Assembly (NCBI RefSeq): GCF_932276165.1
Contig: NC_064008.1
Location: 6,949,001-7,013,000 of the forward strand
Direction of reading: 5' to 3'
Length of the DNA stretch: 64,000 bases
DNA from: Plutella xylostella
Lineage: Eukaryota; Arthropoda; Insecta; Lepidoptera; Plutellidae
Positions 52,598 through 62,790 of the stretch are shown here, piece after piece; position 1 is the stretch's first letter; each line of letters begins with the position of its first letter. The translations under genes were made by a program, and so were the position numbers. The notes beneath the pieces were generated by a model. That model did no database searches, was not told the origin of the DNA, and saw only the letters and a list, made by a program, of their open reading frames with translations.

Positions 52598-53566
52598 AAA
52601 TTTTTCTACGTAAGACTGGTACAACAGCGACACCACATCCTTAGAAAAAGAAGATATAATGATTTATATCTTCTTTTTGGTTCTACCTTTTTTGGCATAA
52701 GATTTTTTTGCCTAATCTCGTATTGCATAGTAACGTTTGGTCAAAGTCTCGTTACGCCGAAAATCGTATGGCATAAATCTCGTTTAGTAAAAAGTTATTT
52801 CGCATAACATTGTTTAGCCTAATAATGGTATGGCCAAATCTTGAATAGCCTAATAATGCTATGGCATAGGTTTATACAAAGTAATAATATTCGTTTGGCT
52901 TTAGCTTTGACGGAGCGTCTCCCTACATAGCGCAAACTGGTGCCTTGTATTGTTTCCGCTGTTTGGAAAACGCTCCGCTCCGCTTCGCTGCGCTCCGCTT
53001 TGGTTTTGATGAACATGTGCACCTAACACGCTCCTCCTCGCTTTGCTCGTCGTCGCACCTATTTTTAGGTTTCGATCTCATGTGGTTTGTAATAATTATA
53101 TTGGTCGTTAACTTTCGATTTTTTGATCATACAATATCGTGATTTTCGGGATGTAGGAGAAAAATACCACAATTTGTACATTTACTACATACTTAATATA
53201 TTATTTATTAAGATAACATTAGGAGAAACAAGATTATACATAGGTATAGACGAACATAAATTTGAGCAAACGAAACTTAGGTGTTTAAAGATTGTGCCTA
53301 AAGAGTTTTAGACGAAACGAGCCTTATGCCACATAAGTCTTGGCAAAGTGATGGTTCGGCCAAAAAAGTTTAGATCATACGAGTTATGCGAAATTAGTTT
53401 TGGTCAATAAAGATTATGCCAGATGAGCGGAACCCCTTCTTTTTCTTTGGGTACCATCTCCTATCGGAGGTCGGCAATCATCTGGCTTATTCTTTCCTTC
53501 GAGACTGCTGCTCGGAACAAGGATGTGGTGTCGCTGTTGTACCAGTCTTACGTAGAAAATTTTTTA
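52598..53566. repeat. inverted-repeat element hosting a 757-bp element
   Basis: 'tacgtaagactggtacaaca' with 'gcgacaccacatcctt' on the left is repeated in inverse at 53519-53566. The ~46-bp arms enclose the 757-bp element, which therefore inserted into the loop of an older palindrome. Confidence 0.8.
52679..53435. mobile_element. 757-bp element (FB2), copy 1, 9-bp target duplication
   Basis: It begins 'ggttctacc' and ends 'ggaacc' plus one base. CTTCTTTTT flanks it (52670-52678, 53436-53444). Both flanks of the interior are built from short degenerate repeats of the type 'ggcataaatctcgttt', pointing inward from each end, so the two ends form a long imperfect inverted repeat. The centre has a GC-rich stretch 'ctccgctccgcttcgctgcg'. 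No plausible transposase. The similarity to the copy at 57021-57777 is high over the whole length. Confidence 0.85.
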
Positions 53567-53579
53567 AAAAATTATGATT

Positions 53580-54160
53580 TTTCTACCTCGATAGTTTCAT
53601 CCCTACTGCTAGGAATTCAGCGTATGCCCATCGTTGAATCTCACTAAACATAAATTTCAAAATATAAAATTAGGAAAAAGTCATGTTTTGACATACCTAA
53701 ACCATTGCCATACAACGGTGAATTCCTTACAGAATTATGAAGCTGTTGCAATCACGAAACTCAATAAAAGTCATATAACATAATTCCCGATTGGGCGAAA
53801 AAAGGGAAATTCTTTTATTTATCATCATTTCACCATTTCCTTATTGTAGATCACAAAAAATATTATAATAAAATATTCGTCGTATGGCATTTCACGAATA
53901 ATATTATTTATCGACTCTAGGGAAATAATGTATAGGTATGTATTTATTTCATGCACGATTTGGATGAAATAGAAAACAAAATAACATTAGATACCAGTAA
54001 GTAGAACAACTAAATAAATTATAGGCATTATATCTATCTCAATCCTAATCTATTTGCTGGTAATTTCGATTAAACGGATCAATAATACCTAAATTTATTA
54101 TGAAATATGATATAACAGCTGTTGTTCTTAGAAATCCTATTGATAAGACAATTTTAAGGA
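53580..54160. other. upstream intergenic DNA of the protease gene
   Basis: AT-rich with no repeats recognised. A GATA-type motif 'tgataag' at about 54141-54147 lies just upstream of the TATA box. GATA sites are common in gut-gene promoters (general knowledge). Confidence 0.45.
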
Positions 54161-54162
54161 TC

Positions 54163-54170
54163 TATAAATA
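54163..54170 (+). promoter_or_regulatory. TATA box of the serine-protease homologue
   Basis: TATAAATA lies 60 bp before the ATG, giving a short 5' leader with a start near 54195 ('ttcatagtg'). The match and spacing are good, but transcription is inferred. Confidence 0.6.
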
Positions 54171-54229
54171 AATAAGATAAATGTTAAAGTTACATTATTC
54201 ATAGTGAATTTATCAACGCGACGGATAGG

Positions 54230-56376
54230 ATGGTGTCAATAACTTGGGCAGTAGTCCTTTTTACCGGTGAGTTAATTACAATAAAAAACATATTTTACGT
54301 AATTTCTAATTAATAACCTTCCCCAAAAAAATATTTCACACACCCCTGACTTGGGGCAAGACTACCATTTATGTTTGTCCTTACCTTACCATTCCTTTAT
54401 ATCGCGACCGAAAAGTGTAGTGATTATATTAATTGCCTACCTTGTCTTCTTCATCTCATTGTATTAATACCTACTATGTACACGTATGTGTGATACAACA
54501 CTTCTTCATCTTAAATTTAAGAGCCTTGCTCTTGTCGGTGTAGTTCCCAACACCGCGGTCTGTTACAAGCCAGTTCTTTCATTTCTTGGTACGACACGAC
54601 CTTTGCCTTGTTTTTAATTTGCTCTACATACTCGTATATTTGTTTCGGTCTCCCTCTTCCTTTCTTCCCTTCTATTTTGCCTTCCATTATATTTGTGATA
54701 AATCTGTATTCCATATAGCCAGCTACCACCTACCACATCATCATCACGACTCATCACGTCCCCACTGCTGGGACACGGGTCTCCTTGCAATGAAGGAATA
54801 CTTTTTTTAGGCCTAGTCCACCCCGCTGGCCAAGAGCGCGTTGGTGGACCCCAACACAAGCTACCTAATACAGGAAAATAACTAATGTATTCACCATCCA
54901 CAGCCACAGCGGCAGTGGCGACTCCAAGCTCCAGAATCATCGGAGGCCAAGAGGTGCCCATAGAGCAGTACCCCAGCATCGTTCAGATTGAGTACCTGAT
55001 CCCGGTAGTGTCGATCTGGCGTTACAGCTGCGGCGCTACCATCGTGTCTAACAGCTGGCTCGTGTCTTCAGCGCAGTGCTTCAGTGGACGGTGAGTATCA
55101 TCACAACCCATCATGTCCCCACTGCTGGGGCACAGGTCTACAACCAATGGTGGAATGGCCTCAGTCCGCCACGCGGGCCTGGTGCGGGTTGGTTGACCCC
55201 AGTACAAGCTTGTGCTGAGACAGTTGTCAACTAAGTGGTCACCCCAATTGTCAGATGTTGAAGGCCTCTAACTAAGCTTAATGACTGCTGCCAAAACGGA
55301 CACCACTTCTTTGACATTAATCTACTTCAACTCATCAGTAAAACCCCTTCAACAGATCCTTCCTAGGCCTGAGTTCGCGTCGCATGCGGGCTGGTACGAG
55401 CGTGCCTGGCGAGGGTGGCTTCATCGTCCGCTTCAGCTCCTACCTCAACCATCCTGACTTCAACAAGAAGGCCCTATACGACTCTGATATAACCCTGCTG
55501 CGACTCGTGAGGCCACTGACCTGGTCTGCTGCGGTGCAGCCGGCTCCTATCAACCTTGGAGGTTCTGAGCTGCCTGATAACTCTCCAGTGGTTGTTGCTG
55601 GTTTTGGTGCCGTTGAAGTAAGTTTTATATTTGTTTTTCTCATTTTAAGCACCTACTGAGGATTCAGTATCCAGATCTGCTGTATACTGATCCCCGTTGT
55701 GAATCAGGAACAATGCTTGTTATACAAGACCAAAGGCCATCCAGCTTGCCTCCACATCTTATAATGATCACAGACCACAATCGTAAAAGAATTATACTTT
55801 CACCGCGAAGCGCAAAATTCCAATGCCACACAAAATTAACTTTTTCCTGATTCCATACACTACTTATCACTTTCTCCACTACTCCCAAGGTTAATAGGAT
55901 GAGAATGCTGTTTGCATGTCCATTTTATGAGCAATAAAGAATTTAAGAAATAAATAATGGCTTTGTACACACTCAGGCTTTCTTTCCCAATAAATTGTAT
56001 GTTTGACTTGAATCAAGTTCTAAAACTCCATTCTAATTTCCTACAGGCTGATACCAGTGAAGAAATGACTGACCTTCAAGAAGCGGCTGTCTTCACCGTC
56101 AACACGGAAGAATGTCGCAGACGTTACAAAGACTTCTTGAATGAAAATGTTACTGATACCATGATATGTGCTGGCCTGTTGGACGTTGGCGGTGTGGACG
56201 CATGCATAAGAGACACGGGTGGACCTCTGTATTACAACAATGACAATAGCAACGTTGACGTCCTCGTCGGTATAGTGTCTTGGGGCTTTTGGAGAGCGTG
56301 TGGAGATTTCACTTTCCCTGGAGTCTATACCCAAGTTTCTGCCTTCACCGATTGGATTCTTGCTAACGCTGTCTAG
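54230..56376 (+). CDS. secreted trypsin-fold serine-protease homologue, four exons, catalytic triad broken (271 aa)
   Basis: Exons are 54230-54266, 54904-55090, 55356-55617 and 56047-56376. All introns are GT-AG and the joined frame is open to TAG. The first ~18 residues (MVSITWAVVLF..) form a signal peptide. Activation would follow Arg23 at 'R|IIGG', as in trypsins. The fold is clear: 'SCGATIVSNSWLVSSAQC' (42-58 region), 'YDSDITLLR' (Asp119, equivalent to Asp102), 'MICAGLLDVGG', 'CIRDTGGPL' and 'GVYTQVSAFTDWI'. The lepidopteran midgut trypsin/alkaline-C family is the closest type I know. However His57 is Gln70, Ser195 is Thr219 and Gly193 of the oxyanion hole is Arg217; Asp189 is kept (Asp213). 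It is therefore unlikely to hydrolyse peptides and is better called a pseudoprotease with a possible binding or regulatory role (inference). The exon 2/3 acceptors and donors fit the phase exactly, arguing against simple decay. The exon 2 start could be six bases later. Confidence 0.88.
54517..54735 (-). pseudogene. LINE ORF2 C-terminal relic in intron 1
   Basis: On the minus strand a frame reads 'GKIEGKKGRGRPKQIYEYVE' then 'ELACNRPRCWELHRQEQGS' and stops, a C-terminal LINE ORF2 phrase. It is 5'-truncated and non-functional and lies wholly within intron 1 of the protease gene, in antisense orientation. Confidence 0.75.
54736..54865 (-). repeat. 5S-SINE 3' end in intron 1
   Basis: 'atcacgtccccactgctggg', 'ggcctagtccacc' and 'gttggtggaccccaacacaa' match the 3' half of the complete copy at 60028-60344. 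The 5S head is missing. Confidence 0.8.
55096..55310 (-). repeat. 5S-SINE body in intron 2, abutting the donor
   Basis: 'tcatcacaacccatcatgtc', 'gtgcgggttggttgacccc', 'cagatgttgaaggcctct' and 'ctaagcttaatgactgc' follow the order of 60028-60300. Its left edge is only a few bases past GTGAGT of exon 2. Confidence 0.8.
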
Positions 56377-56589
56377 AAGAGTTTGAACATTTAAAAAACT
56401 GCTGACTTTTGTAGATATTTTTGGGTCTGTAAACGGATGTTACTGTTGTTTATCTACCAATATCCGATTAAACCTTGGCTTAGCGATACACAAAAGAGTA
56501 TTCTAAGATATCAGTTAAACTTTAATACCTACTAGATCGTTTTCTGAAAACAAAATGGTTATGTAAGAATACACAACTGTTGATTTCAT

Positions 56590-56595
56590 AATAAA
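56590..56595 (+). terminator. poly(A) signal candidate of the protease gene
   Basis: AATAAA lies 214 bp past the stop codon. An ATTAAA at about 56465 is a weaker alternative. Confidence 0.5.
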
Positions 56596-56599
56596 TTCA

Positions 56600-57020
56600 G
56601 CGTTATCGCTTAACACTGGATTAGATCGTAAATCCAATTAATCAGTTGCTATAGATTAACATAGGTATTGCTTTTTAAAGTGTTCAAAGAGTATTCCGAT
56701 GGCTAAACCAGTAAAAAAAATTGACATGATTATTTATTTAAGTGGATACCAGAAAAATATACTTATTGGCTAGCAGAAAAATATTGTTACTTTTATTTAA
56801 TCGTTAACTATTTCATATAGACATCACAAAGAACCTAAAAAAAAGGAAAACATATTTAAAATTATTATCATTCTAACTTACCTTTAAACTAACTTGTCCT
56901 GTAAGTGAAGCAAGATCAATAATTCAAAACATAACGTTATTATTTCAATGGAATAACTATAAAGAAATCCATTAGACAAATCTCTTTCCAATGATAAATA
57001 AGAGATGACATGATTTTTGT
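56600..57020. other. AT-rich intergenic DNA
   Basis: No supported feature. Confidence 0.5.
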
Positions 57021-57777
57021 GGTTCTACCTTTTTTGGCCTAAGATTTATTTGCCTAATCTCGTATTGCATAGTAACGTTTGGTCAAAGTCTCGTTTCGCC
57101 GAAAATCGTATGGCATAAATCTCGTTTAGTAAAAAGTTATTTCGTATAATCTTGTTTAGCCTAACAATGCTTTGGTCAAATCTTGAATAGCCTAATAATG
57201 CAATGGCTAGGTAAACAAAGTAATAATATTCGTTTGGCTTTCACTTTAACGGAACGTCTCCGTACCTACATAGCGCAAAGTGATACCTTGTATTGTTTTC
57301 GCTATGTGGGAAACGCTCCGCTCCGCTTCGCTGCGCTCCGCTTTGCTTTTGACGAATATGTGCACCTAACACGCTTCTCCTCGCTTTGCTCGTCGTCGCA
57401 CCTATCTTTAGATTTCGATCCTATGCAGTTTTAATGACGTTTGTAATTACTATAATGGTCTTGGACTTTCGATATTGTGATCATTTTATATCGTGATTTC
57501 CGGAATTAAAGAAAAGAATACCAGAATTTGTGTATGTACTACTTAATATATTATTTAATAACTTAATATATGGAGAAACAAGATTACCGATTTGAATATC
57601 AATTTGAGCAAACGAGACTTAGATGTTTCAAGATTGTGCCAAAAGAGTTTTAGACGAAACGAGCCTTAGACCACATAAGGTTTGGCAAAGGGATGATTCG
57701 ACCAAAAAAGTTTAGACCATACGAGTTATGCGAAACGAGTTTCGGGCAATAAAGATTAGGCGAGATGAGGGGAACCG
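57021..57777. mobile_element. 757-bp element (FB2), copy 2, 9-bp target duplication
   Basis: Same length, ends and internal order as 52679-53435: 'ggttctacc' start, 'ggcctaagatttatttgcct', GC-rich centre 'cgctccgcttcgctgcgctc' and 'ggaacc' plus one base at the end. It is flanked by GATTTTTGT (57012-57020, 57778-57786), different from copy 1, so these are two independent insertions rather than a segmental duplication. Confidence 0.88.
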
Positions 57778-57991
57778 GATTTTTGTATTTAGTCCATTAC
57801 GGATATTTGAAGATCGGTACATATTATATTGGGAACTGCCATTTGGATAATCATTGGATAATCCTATAGATTGAGGATTATGTCATGTTCGAATAAATAC
57901 GCTGATTTGTTTGGTTTTCTGTATTTCCTTTTTGTGCATGAATTATAATATTAGGTATCTATAAATGTAGGATTGGTTGGTTCTATAAGAT

Positions 57992-58180
57992 ACTAGCTGT
58001 TCCCGCGAGCTTCGCTTCGCCTTAAAAAGTTTTCCCGTGGGAATTCCGGGACAAAAAGTAACCTATGTTCTTCCTGAGAGTCTAGACCATATGTATACCA
58101 AATTTCATACAAATCCGTTCAGTAGTTTTGGCGTGAAAGAGTAACAGACATACACAGTTACTTTCGCATTTATAATATAC
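57992..58180 (-). repeat. interspersed lepidopteran repeat, 'ttttatcccggaattccc' type (copy 4)
   Basis: Reverse orientation: 'actagctgttcccgcgagct' at the left, 'gggaattccgggacaaaaag' and 'gttactttcgcatttataa' at the right. Confidence 0.85.
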
Positions 58181-59942
58181 TTAAGTTAGGATTAGGATAT
58201 ACAATTTCTTCTGTTATGTTAGTTAGCCGATGTTATGTCTTAGCTACCCATTTACTTTTATGTTTAAGCTAGGTATCTGTCTATCAAATCATACAGCAAA
58301 AACATTAATCACTTCTCGTTAAACCAAATCAAACGGCCTACCAAATTAAGCGATGGACGAAAGATACTGGCCTCTATCCCTCGAAATTCCCAACCTCTAC
58401 AATTTTCCACTCCATAAACCATTTCTGTGGAAAGATTCAATAAGTTGAAGAGAATTGCTCTCAAATCCGGGAAACTTCCCTCCTATTACGTTATGGTCCT
58501 TCAGGCCGGATATAGTGCAATGACAGATAAGTCCTCCGAAAGGCGCCGTTGGCGGATAAAAATCTCTACAGTGCATTGGATTGCTATAAAATCGTGCAGT
58601 TGACGTTAAGTGATTTCTTGCTAGGGTTGCTTATTTTCAGATAGGTAATAAGTCAAAATGAAAAAAATAAATATACTTAAACCGGTTAAATAATAATTGT
58701 TAGTGTAAACAAATGTTATATTAATATCACTGAGGTATTAAGTAACTTATAAGATATTATCGCATTTCTTTTTCATGGAAATACTTACATGGAGAAGTAA
58801 TAGAGCACTAAGGGATGATTTTAATAATCACAAATATTTTTTTTACTAATTACATTATCAGTTCACTACAAACGCCAAAAGGATCGGATATTTAGAAATT
58901 ACAATTAAAAGTATGTTTTTTGGATATACCTACATGCAAATTAATCCATACTACATCACCTAATATTAACCTTACTAATGTAAGCCTGTATAATTTCACT
59001 GAGCTCTCTTACAATTCTTCTCAAAGAATCAATAGTGTCCGATTCTAAGGACGTCTTATTCAAATAGCCTCTTAGCCGGGGCGTCTATAAATTGATCAAT
59101 ACACTTCAGTACCTACAGTATGCTTAGCGCGCCACCCACAATCCGAATGCTGATTATGAAAGTCTAATCAAAAAAGCCAATTTTTTTGGCACTTTGACCT
59201 AAGCCATGGATTGTTAGGTGATAAACACTAGGGGCTGAACTAGGGTATATCATTGTGAAGGCAGGATAAGCTAGTCATAATATCATTGTTATGTCAGTCG
59301 CTGATTGCGAGCCATTGATGATATTAAGTACGACCTAAAAAGGGGAAGTTTGTAAATATGGATGACTGGATGTTGTTTGTTACTCTTTCATGGGAAAATG
59401 GTTGGACATTTTTTATGAGATTTGACATGTTAACTAAACAAATTAAACAATTTAACATCCAAATTAAGAAAAAAGATAGTCCATCGAGTTAGCTCATCCT
59501 GGATTAACACATATAATACTTGTTATCCCGGAATTCCCACCGAAAAACCTTTCAAGGGGAGGCAAAGTTTGTGGGAAAAGTATCTAATAATATTGTAATT
59601 TTATCCCTGACAAATAACAGTATACCTTGGTATTATCGTCATAAAAGGTATAAAAGAGAGAGGAATAAAACCGACTTGCCCTGTCAACCTTTATCACATT
59701 TTTACCTATTTATACAATAATTAAAAACCCCAATTAAAAACGGGGACTATTTATTCAAATGGAACCTCCACATGTGTCCCTTACAATACCTACTGGAAGA
59801 TTTCCTTTACAAAAAGTAGGTAAATAATTTGGTTTTTGGTTTAACCTTTGAGAAGGGATAATGGGAACCCTGGACTGTTCCGTACTTGTGCTTTTATTAA
59901 CGAGTTTTTTGTAACTTGCCATCGGTAGAGTGTCTACTGTCT
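58181..59942. other. intergenic DNA with one degraded repeat
   Basis: A worn copy of the 'ttttatcccggaattccc' repeat spans about 59345-59590 ('gtttgttactctttcatggg', 'gttatcccggaattcccacc'). A TATA-like 'ctataaaatcg' lies near 58585 with no frame behind it. No gene. Confidence 0.5.
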
Positions 59943-60014
59943 ACAGGGTGTTTCATAATTGGTTTAGTAAGCCGAAAGTTGGTGACTCAGGGGGTCATTC
60001 TACAAAAACTTTTG
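59943..60014 (+). repeat. MITE H left part, followed by a 5S-SINE insertion
   Basis: 'acagggtgtttcataattgg', 'gtaagccgaaagttggtgac' and 'cagggggtcattct' are MITE H wording. The right portion is not recognisable beyond the SINE. Confidence 0.7.
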
Positions 60015-60027
60015 TACAAAAACATCA

Positions 60028-60344
60028 CATCACGACCCATCACGTCCCCCGCTAGGGCACGGGTCTTCTTCCAATGAAGTAAGGGTTTTAGGCCTAATCC
60101 ACCACGCTGGCCTAGTGCGGGTTGGTGGACCCCAGCACAAGCAAGAAGCAATTGTGCTGATACAGTTGTCGGGTAAGTGGGCAACCCGACTGTCAGATGT
60201 TTTTCAGCCACCCGAAGGCCTCTGACTAGGCTTAACAGAAAAGAACCACTTGAAACGGTCACCCATCCAATGGCTGAACGTGCCAATTGTTGCTTAACCT
60301 CAGTGATCGGTTAAGATCACTGAAGCCCGATCGACTACAGACGC
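60028..60344 (-). mobile_element. complete 5S rRNA-derived SINE, 317 bp, 13-bp target duplication
   Basis: Reading the minus strand from the right: a short lead 'gcgtctgtagtcgatc', then the 5S-like half with 'gatcactgaggttaagcaac' and 'ggatgggtgaccg', a middle with 'gaggccttcgggtggctg' and 'catctgacagtcgggttgcc', and a 3' half ending in 'gacgtgatgggtcgtgatgt'. It is flanked by TACAAAAACATCA (60015-60027, 60345-60357). The 5S-derived part supplies an internal pol III promoter in known SINE3 elements. Confidence 0.93.
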
Positions 60345-60564
60345 TACAAAAACATCAGTAAATCAAAATAAAATAGCAGTTAGTATCAAGCTTTGTTTAT
60401 GTGATCGGAAAATAAAACATTTCTCCCAGTATTTCGTGGTATAATGGAAGTTTCATTTTAGACAATAATTATTGTATCATTAAATATTAATGAATCTACA
60501 TTTCCTTTTAACATGTACACAACAACCAATCTTAATCTCTTATTCCCACCATCCAAAGGTTGTC

Positions 60565-60692
60565 TGTCAGAGATCGCTTTTAGTGATAAGACCGCCTTTT
60601 GTACCCTAATTAAGTAGCAATTTGTTAATCTTATTATTCTTTGGCGGTGTACAAATAAAGTGTACTCTATAAATAAATAAATAAAAAAAAAA
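60565..60692 (+). repeat. LINE 3' tail with A-rich end
   Basis: 'gtctgtcagagatcgctttt', 'gataagaccgcc' and 'aataaagtgtactctataaa' end in (AATA)n and A12. It is related to the tail at 2795-2936 but has an A-rich rather than ATTCT end. SINE-A follows directly. Confidence 0.7.
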
Positions 60693-60693
60693 A

Positions 60694-60932
60694 ATATGTG
60701 GGGACATCTCACACACGGCCATCCGACCCCAAGCTAGGCAGAACCTGTGTTATAGGTGTCGGACAGCTGATATATGTATCTACACAAATACATAGATAGA
60801 GAGATACTAAATATAAATATCAACACCCAAGACCCGAGTACAAATATCTGTCTTTAAACAAATATCTGCCCCAGCCGGGAATCGAACCCGGGACCTTCGG
60901 CATAGCTGACTGCTTCGCCACTCGACCGTCTA
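60694..60932 (-). repeat. SINE-A (copy)
   Basis: Same order as 49740-49990: 'tgtggggacatctcacacac', 'aggcagaacctgtg', 'gacagctgatatatg', 'gggaatcgaacccggg' and 'ctcgaccgtc'. Part of the box A side is deleted. Confidence 0.9.
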
Positions 60933-62080
60933 TCTATTGTGGTTGTTTTTTTCGGCAGTAGGTCCCTAAGTCATTTGCTATCGTTACCTATGTATAATGA
61001 AAATCACACGCAGAACTTTTTAAATAAAATCGGCTGGAGCCTGGAGCACGTAAAATATGGAATTTCCATTTAATTTAAATATTCCAATGTTAAAAGGGTA
61101 AGGTTATGAAATGAATCACCTCCTTTGAATACAGTGAATATTATTTTAAATAACGATATTTCGTACGTAGATAATTTCAGGTAGGTCTTTGAAATAAAAG
61201 GGTCCTTTTCAGTACTATACATACATTGAACCTAAGCATATTCACTGTAAAAATGTAGGGGATGACTCAGCTTAACATTCTGAACAACTTTTTACCACAA
61301 CTTTTGTTCCTAAACTTTTTATCCACAATTTTTGTTTCTGAACTTTTGGAAGTTCTTGGAAAGAGTATTGCAAAAAGACCGCGTTTTTATTATTCCTAGA
61401 GAACTACAGTTTTTAATTATAAAATAAAAGTGTATGTATCTTGTGTACCGATAGGAGGTGTATATACATAACATCATTCAATGATGTCGATTCTCAAGGC
61501 AAAAGATCAAATTCTAGTGCAGTCAAAAACTTAAATTAATTTTTTAAACATAATTTGTTTCGACTGTATTGAGTGTTTTCGTAAATTAAATTTTTCACTT
61601 GCATAATAATCTATAGTTGAACATCGAAAAAAAAAATGTTCCTTCATAATCAACAATCGACATAATATTAATCAGTAAGTAAAAAAAAAAATTATTAGGT
61701 ATTTTTTAAGTTTCAGTAAGTAATTTTAATAACCGCGATTGGCAGGACGGGGTAAAAAGACGGAAACCTTATAAGCAGGCTTTCCCTAGGTCCTAACATT
61801 TAAACACCCGCTGGAATGTTCCTTGGCATAAAATTATAATTATACGTTCTTGGCCACAACTCGGAAACAAAGGTATTAAAGAGGGGTTTTAAAATAACTG
61901 CGGACCTATTTTATGAGTTTCCAAGGTTTTACCTAACGGCTGTTAAAATTTAGTTGCGCATTTCGGTCTGGATCGGGAGTGTGAATTTTAACACCGTTCG
62001 AGTAGCGGCGAATTTGTATAGCGCAAGAGAGTCTCCATCTAGCAGTTAATAAATACATAATGTATGCTCTATTCTATTCT
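60933..62080. other. anonymous intergenic DNA
   Basis: No gene, RNA or clear repeat was recognised. Confidence 0.5.
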
Positions 62081-62082
62081 AT

Positions 62083-62392
62083 TCTCTGTGGAGGTGTAAG
62101 TATCTGCACCTGGCTCTCTCGAGTGGAACCTTTGTGCATATCCCCAAGGTCTAAACTGCCTTCCTAAGCTTGGACCATCTCCCACCTCGCTGGTCCATTG
62201 CGGCTTGGTGGGTTCACATATCTAGATGTGCTAAATGTAGATATGCAGGTGTCCTCACGATGTTTTCCTTCACCGTAAGAGCGATGGTATACATTGTACT
62301 TAAGTTAAAAGAACTCATTGGTACATACATGTCCGCATCTCTTGCGTGAGAAGAGGGCGCTTACCCGACTGAGCTACCACCGCTCTATAATA
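62083..62392 (-). repeat. SINE-B, near-complete reference copy
   Basis: From the plus-strand left: (ATTCT)n tail, 'gcacctggctctctcgagtg', 'ctaagcttggaccatc', 'gttttccttcaccgtaagag', 'gtatacattgtacttaag' and 'aactcattggtaca', then the tRNA-like head with 'ttacccgactgagctaccac'. A few bases around box B are deleted. It is the uninterrupted reference for both split SINE-B copies. Confidence 0.92.
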
Positions 62393-62506
62393 TTATGCCC
62401 ACGACTTTGTCCCAAATAAATAAATAAATAAAAAAAAGACTGTAACAACCGAAGGGGTAGTCAGGTGAATCGCAACTGTAACATTCGCATTTCACTGTAG
62501 GTACAT

Positions 62507-62643
62507 TATTCATAAAAAGTTGGAAAACGTTTTAGCTACTGAACTGTTTTGTCCGTTTCTATCAAAGAACAAAATTGTTCCTGAACACAGAGGAACTAAA
62601 TAGTTCAATAGCTAAAACGTTCTGTAACTTCTCTATGAATAAC
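62507..62643. repeat. palindromic MITE (tattcataaaaagtt family, copy 2)
   Basis: 'tattcataaaaagttgg' pairs with 'taacttctctatgaata', and 'cgttttagctactgaactg' with 'agttcaatagctaaaacg'. Same family as 15500-15647. Confidence 0.8.
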
Positions 62644-62644
62644 G

Positions 62645-62790
62645 GTAAATTTGTATTCACGTGATAGGTCGCAAGCCGTATCGCTGTTTTTAATGAGTAC
62701 AATGCACCCAGGGTACACAACACATCTAGGATCTAGATGTGCAGGCTTCCTGACGATGTTTTCCTTGACCGTTAGAGTAAACTATACTAT
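62645..62790 (-). repeat. repeat fragments including SINE-B internal piece
   Basis: 'cacgtgataggtcgcaagcc' matches the repeat at 19935-20095. 'atctagatgtgcaggcttcc' with 'gatgttttccttgaccgt' is SINE-B. Confidence 0.65.

Noticed and set aside
52945..53142. Small protein conserved between 52.9 and 57.2 kb
   Set aside because: Similarity is explained by the two FB2 copies; the reading is compositional (GC-rich palindromic core). Kept only as a low-interest check.
54885..55094. Protease start at 54885 (MYSPS...)
   Set aside because: That ATG is in the intron just before the acceptor; exon 1 at 54230 supplies a signal peptide in the correct phase.
57021..57777. Segmental duplication of 52.7-53.4 kb
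   Set aside because: The similarity ends exactly at the element borders and each copy has a different 9-bp flank repeat.
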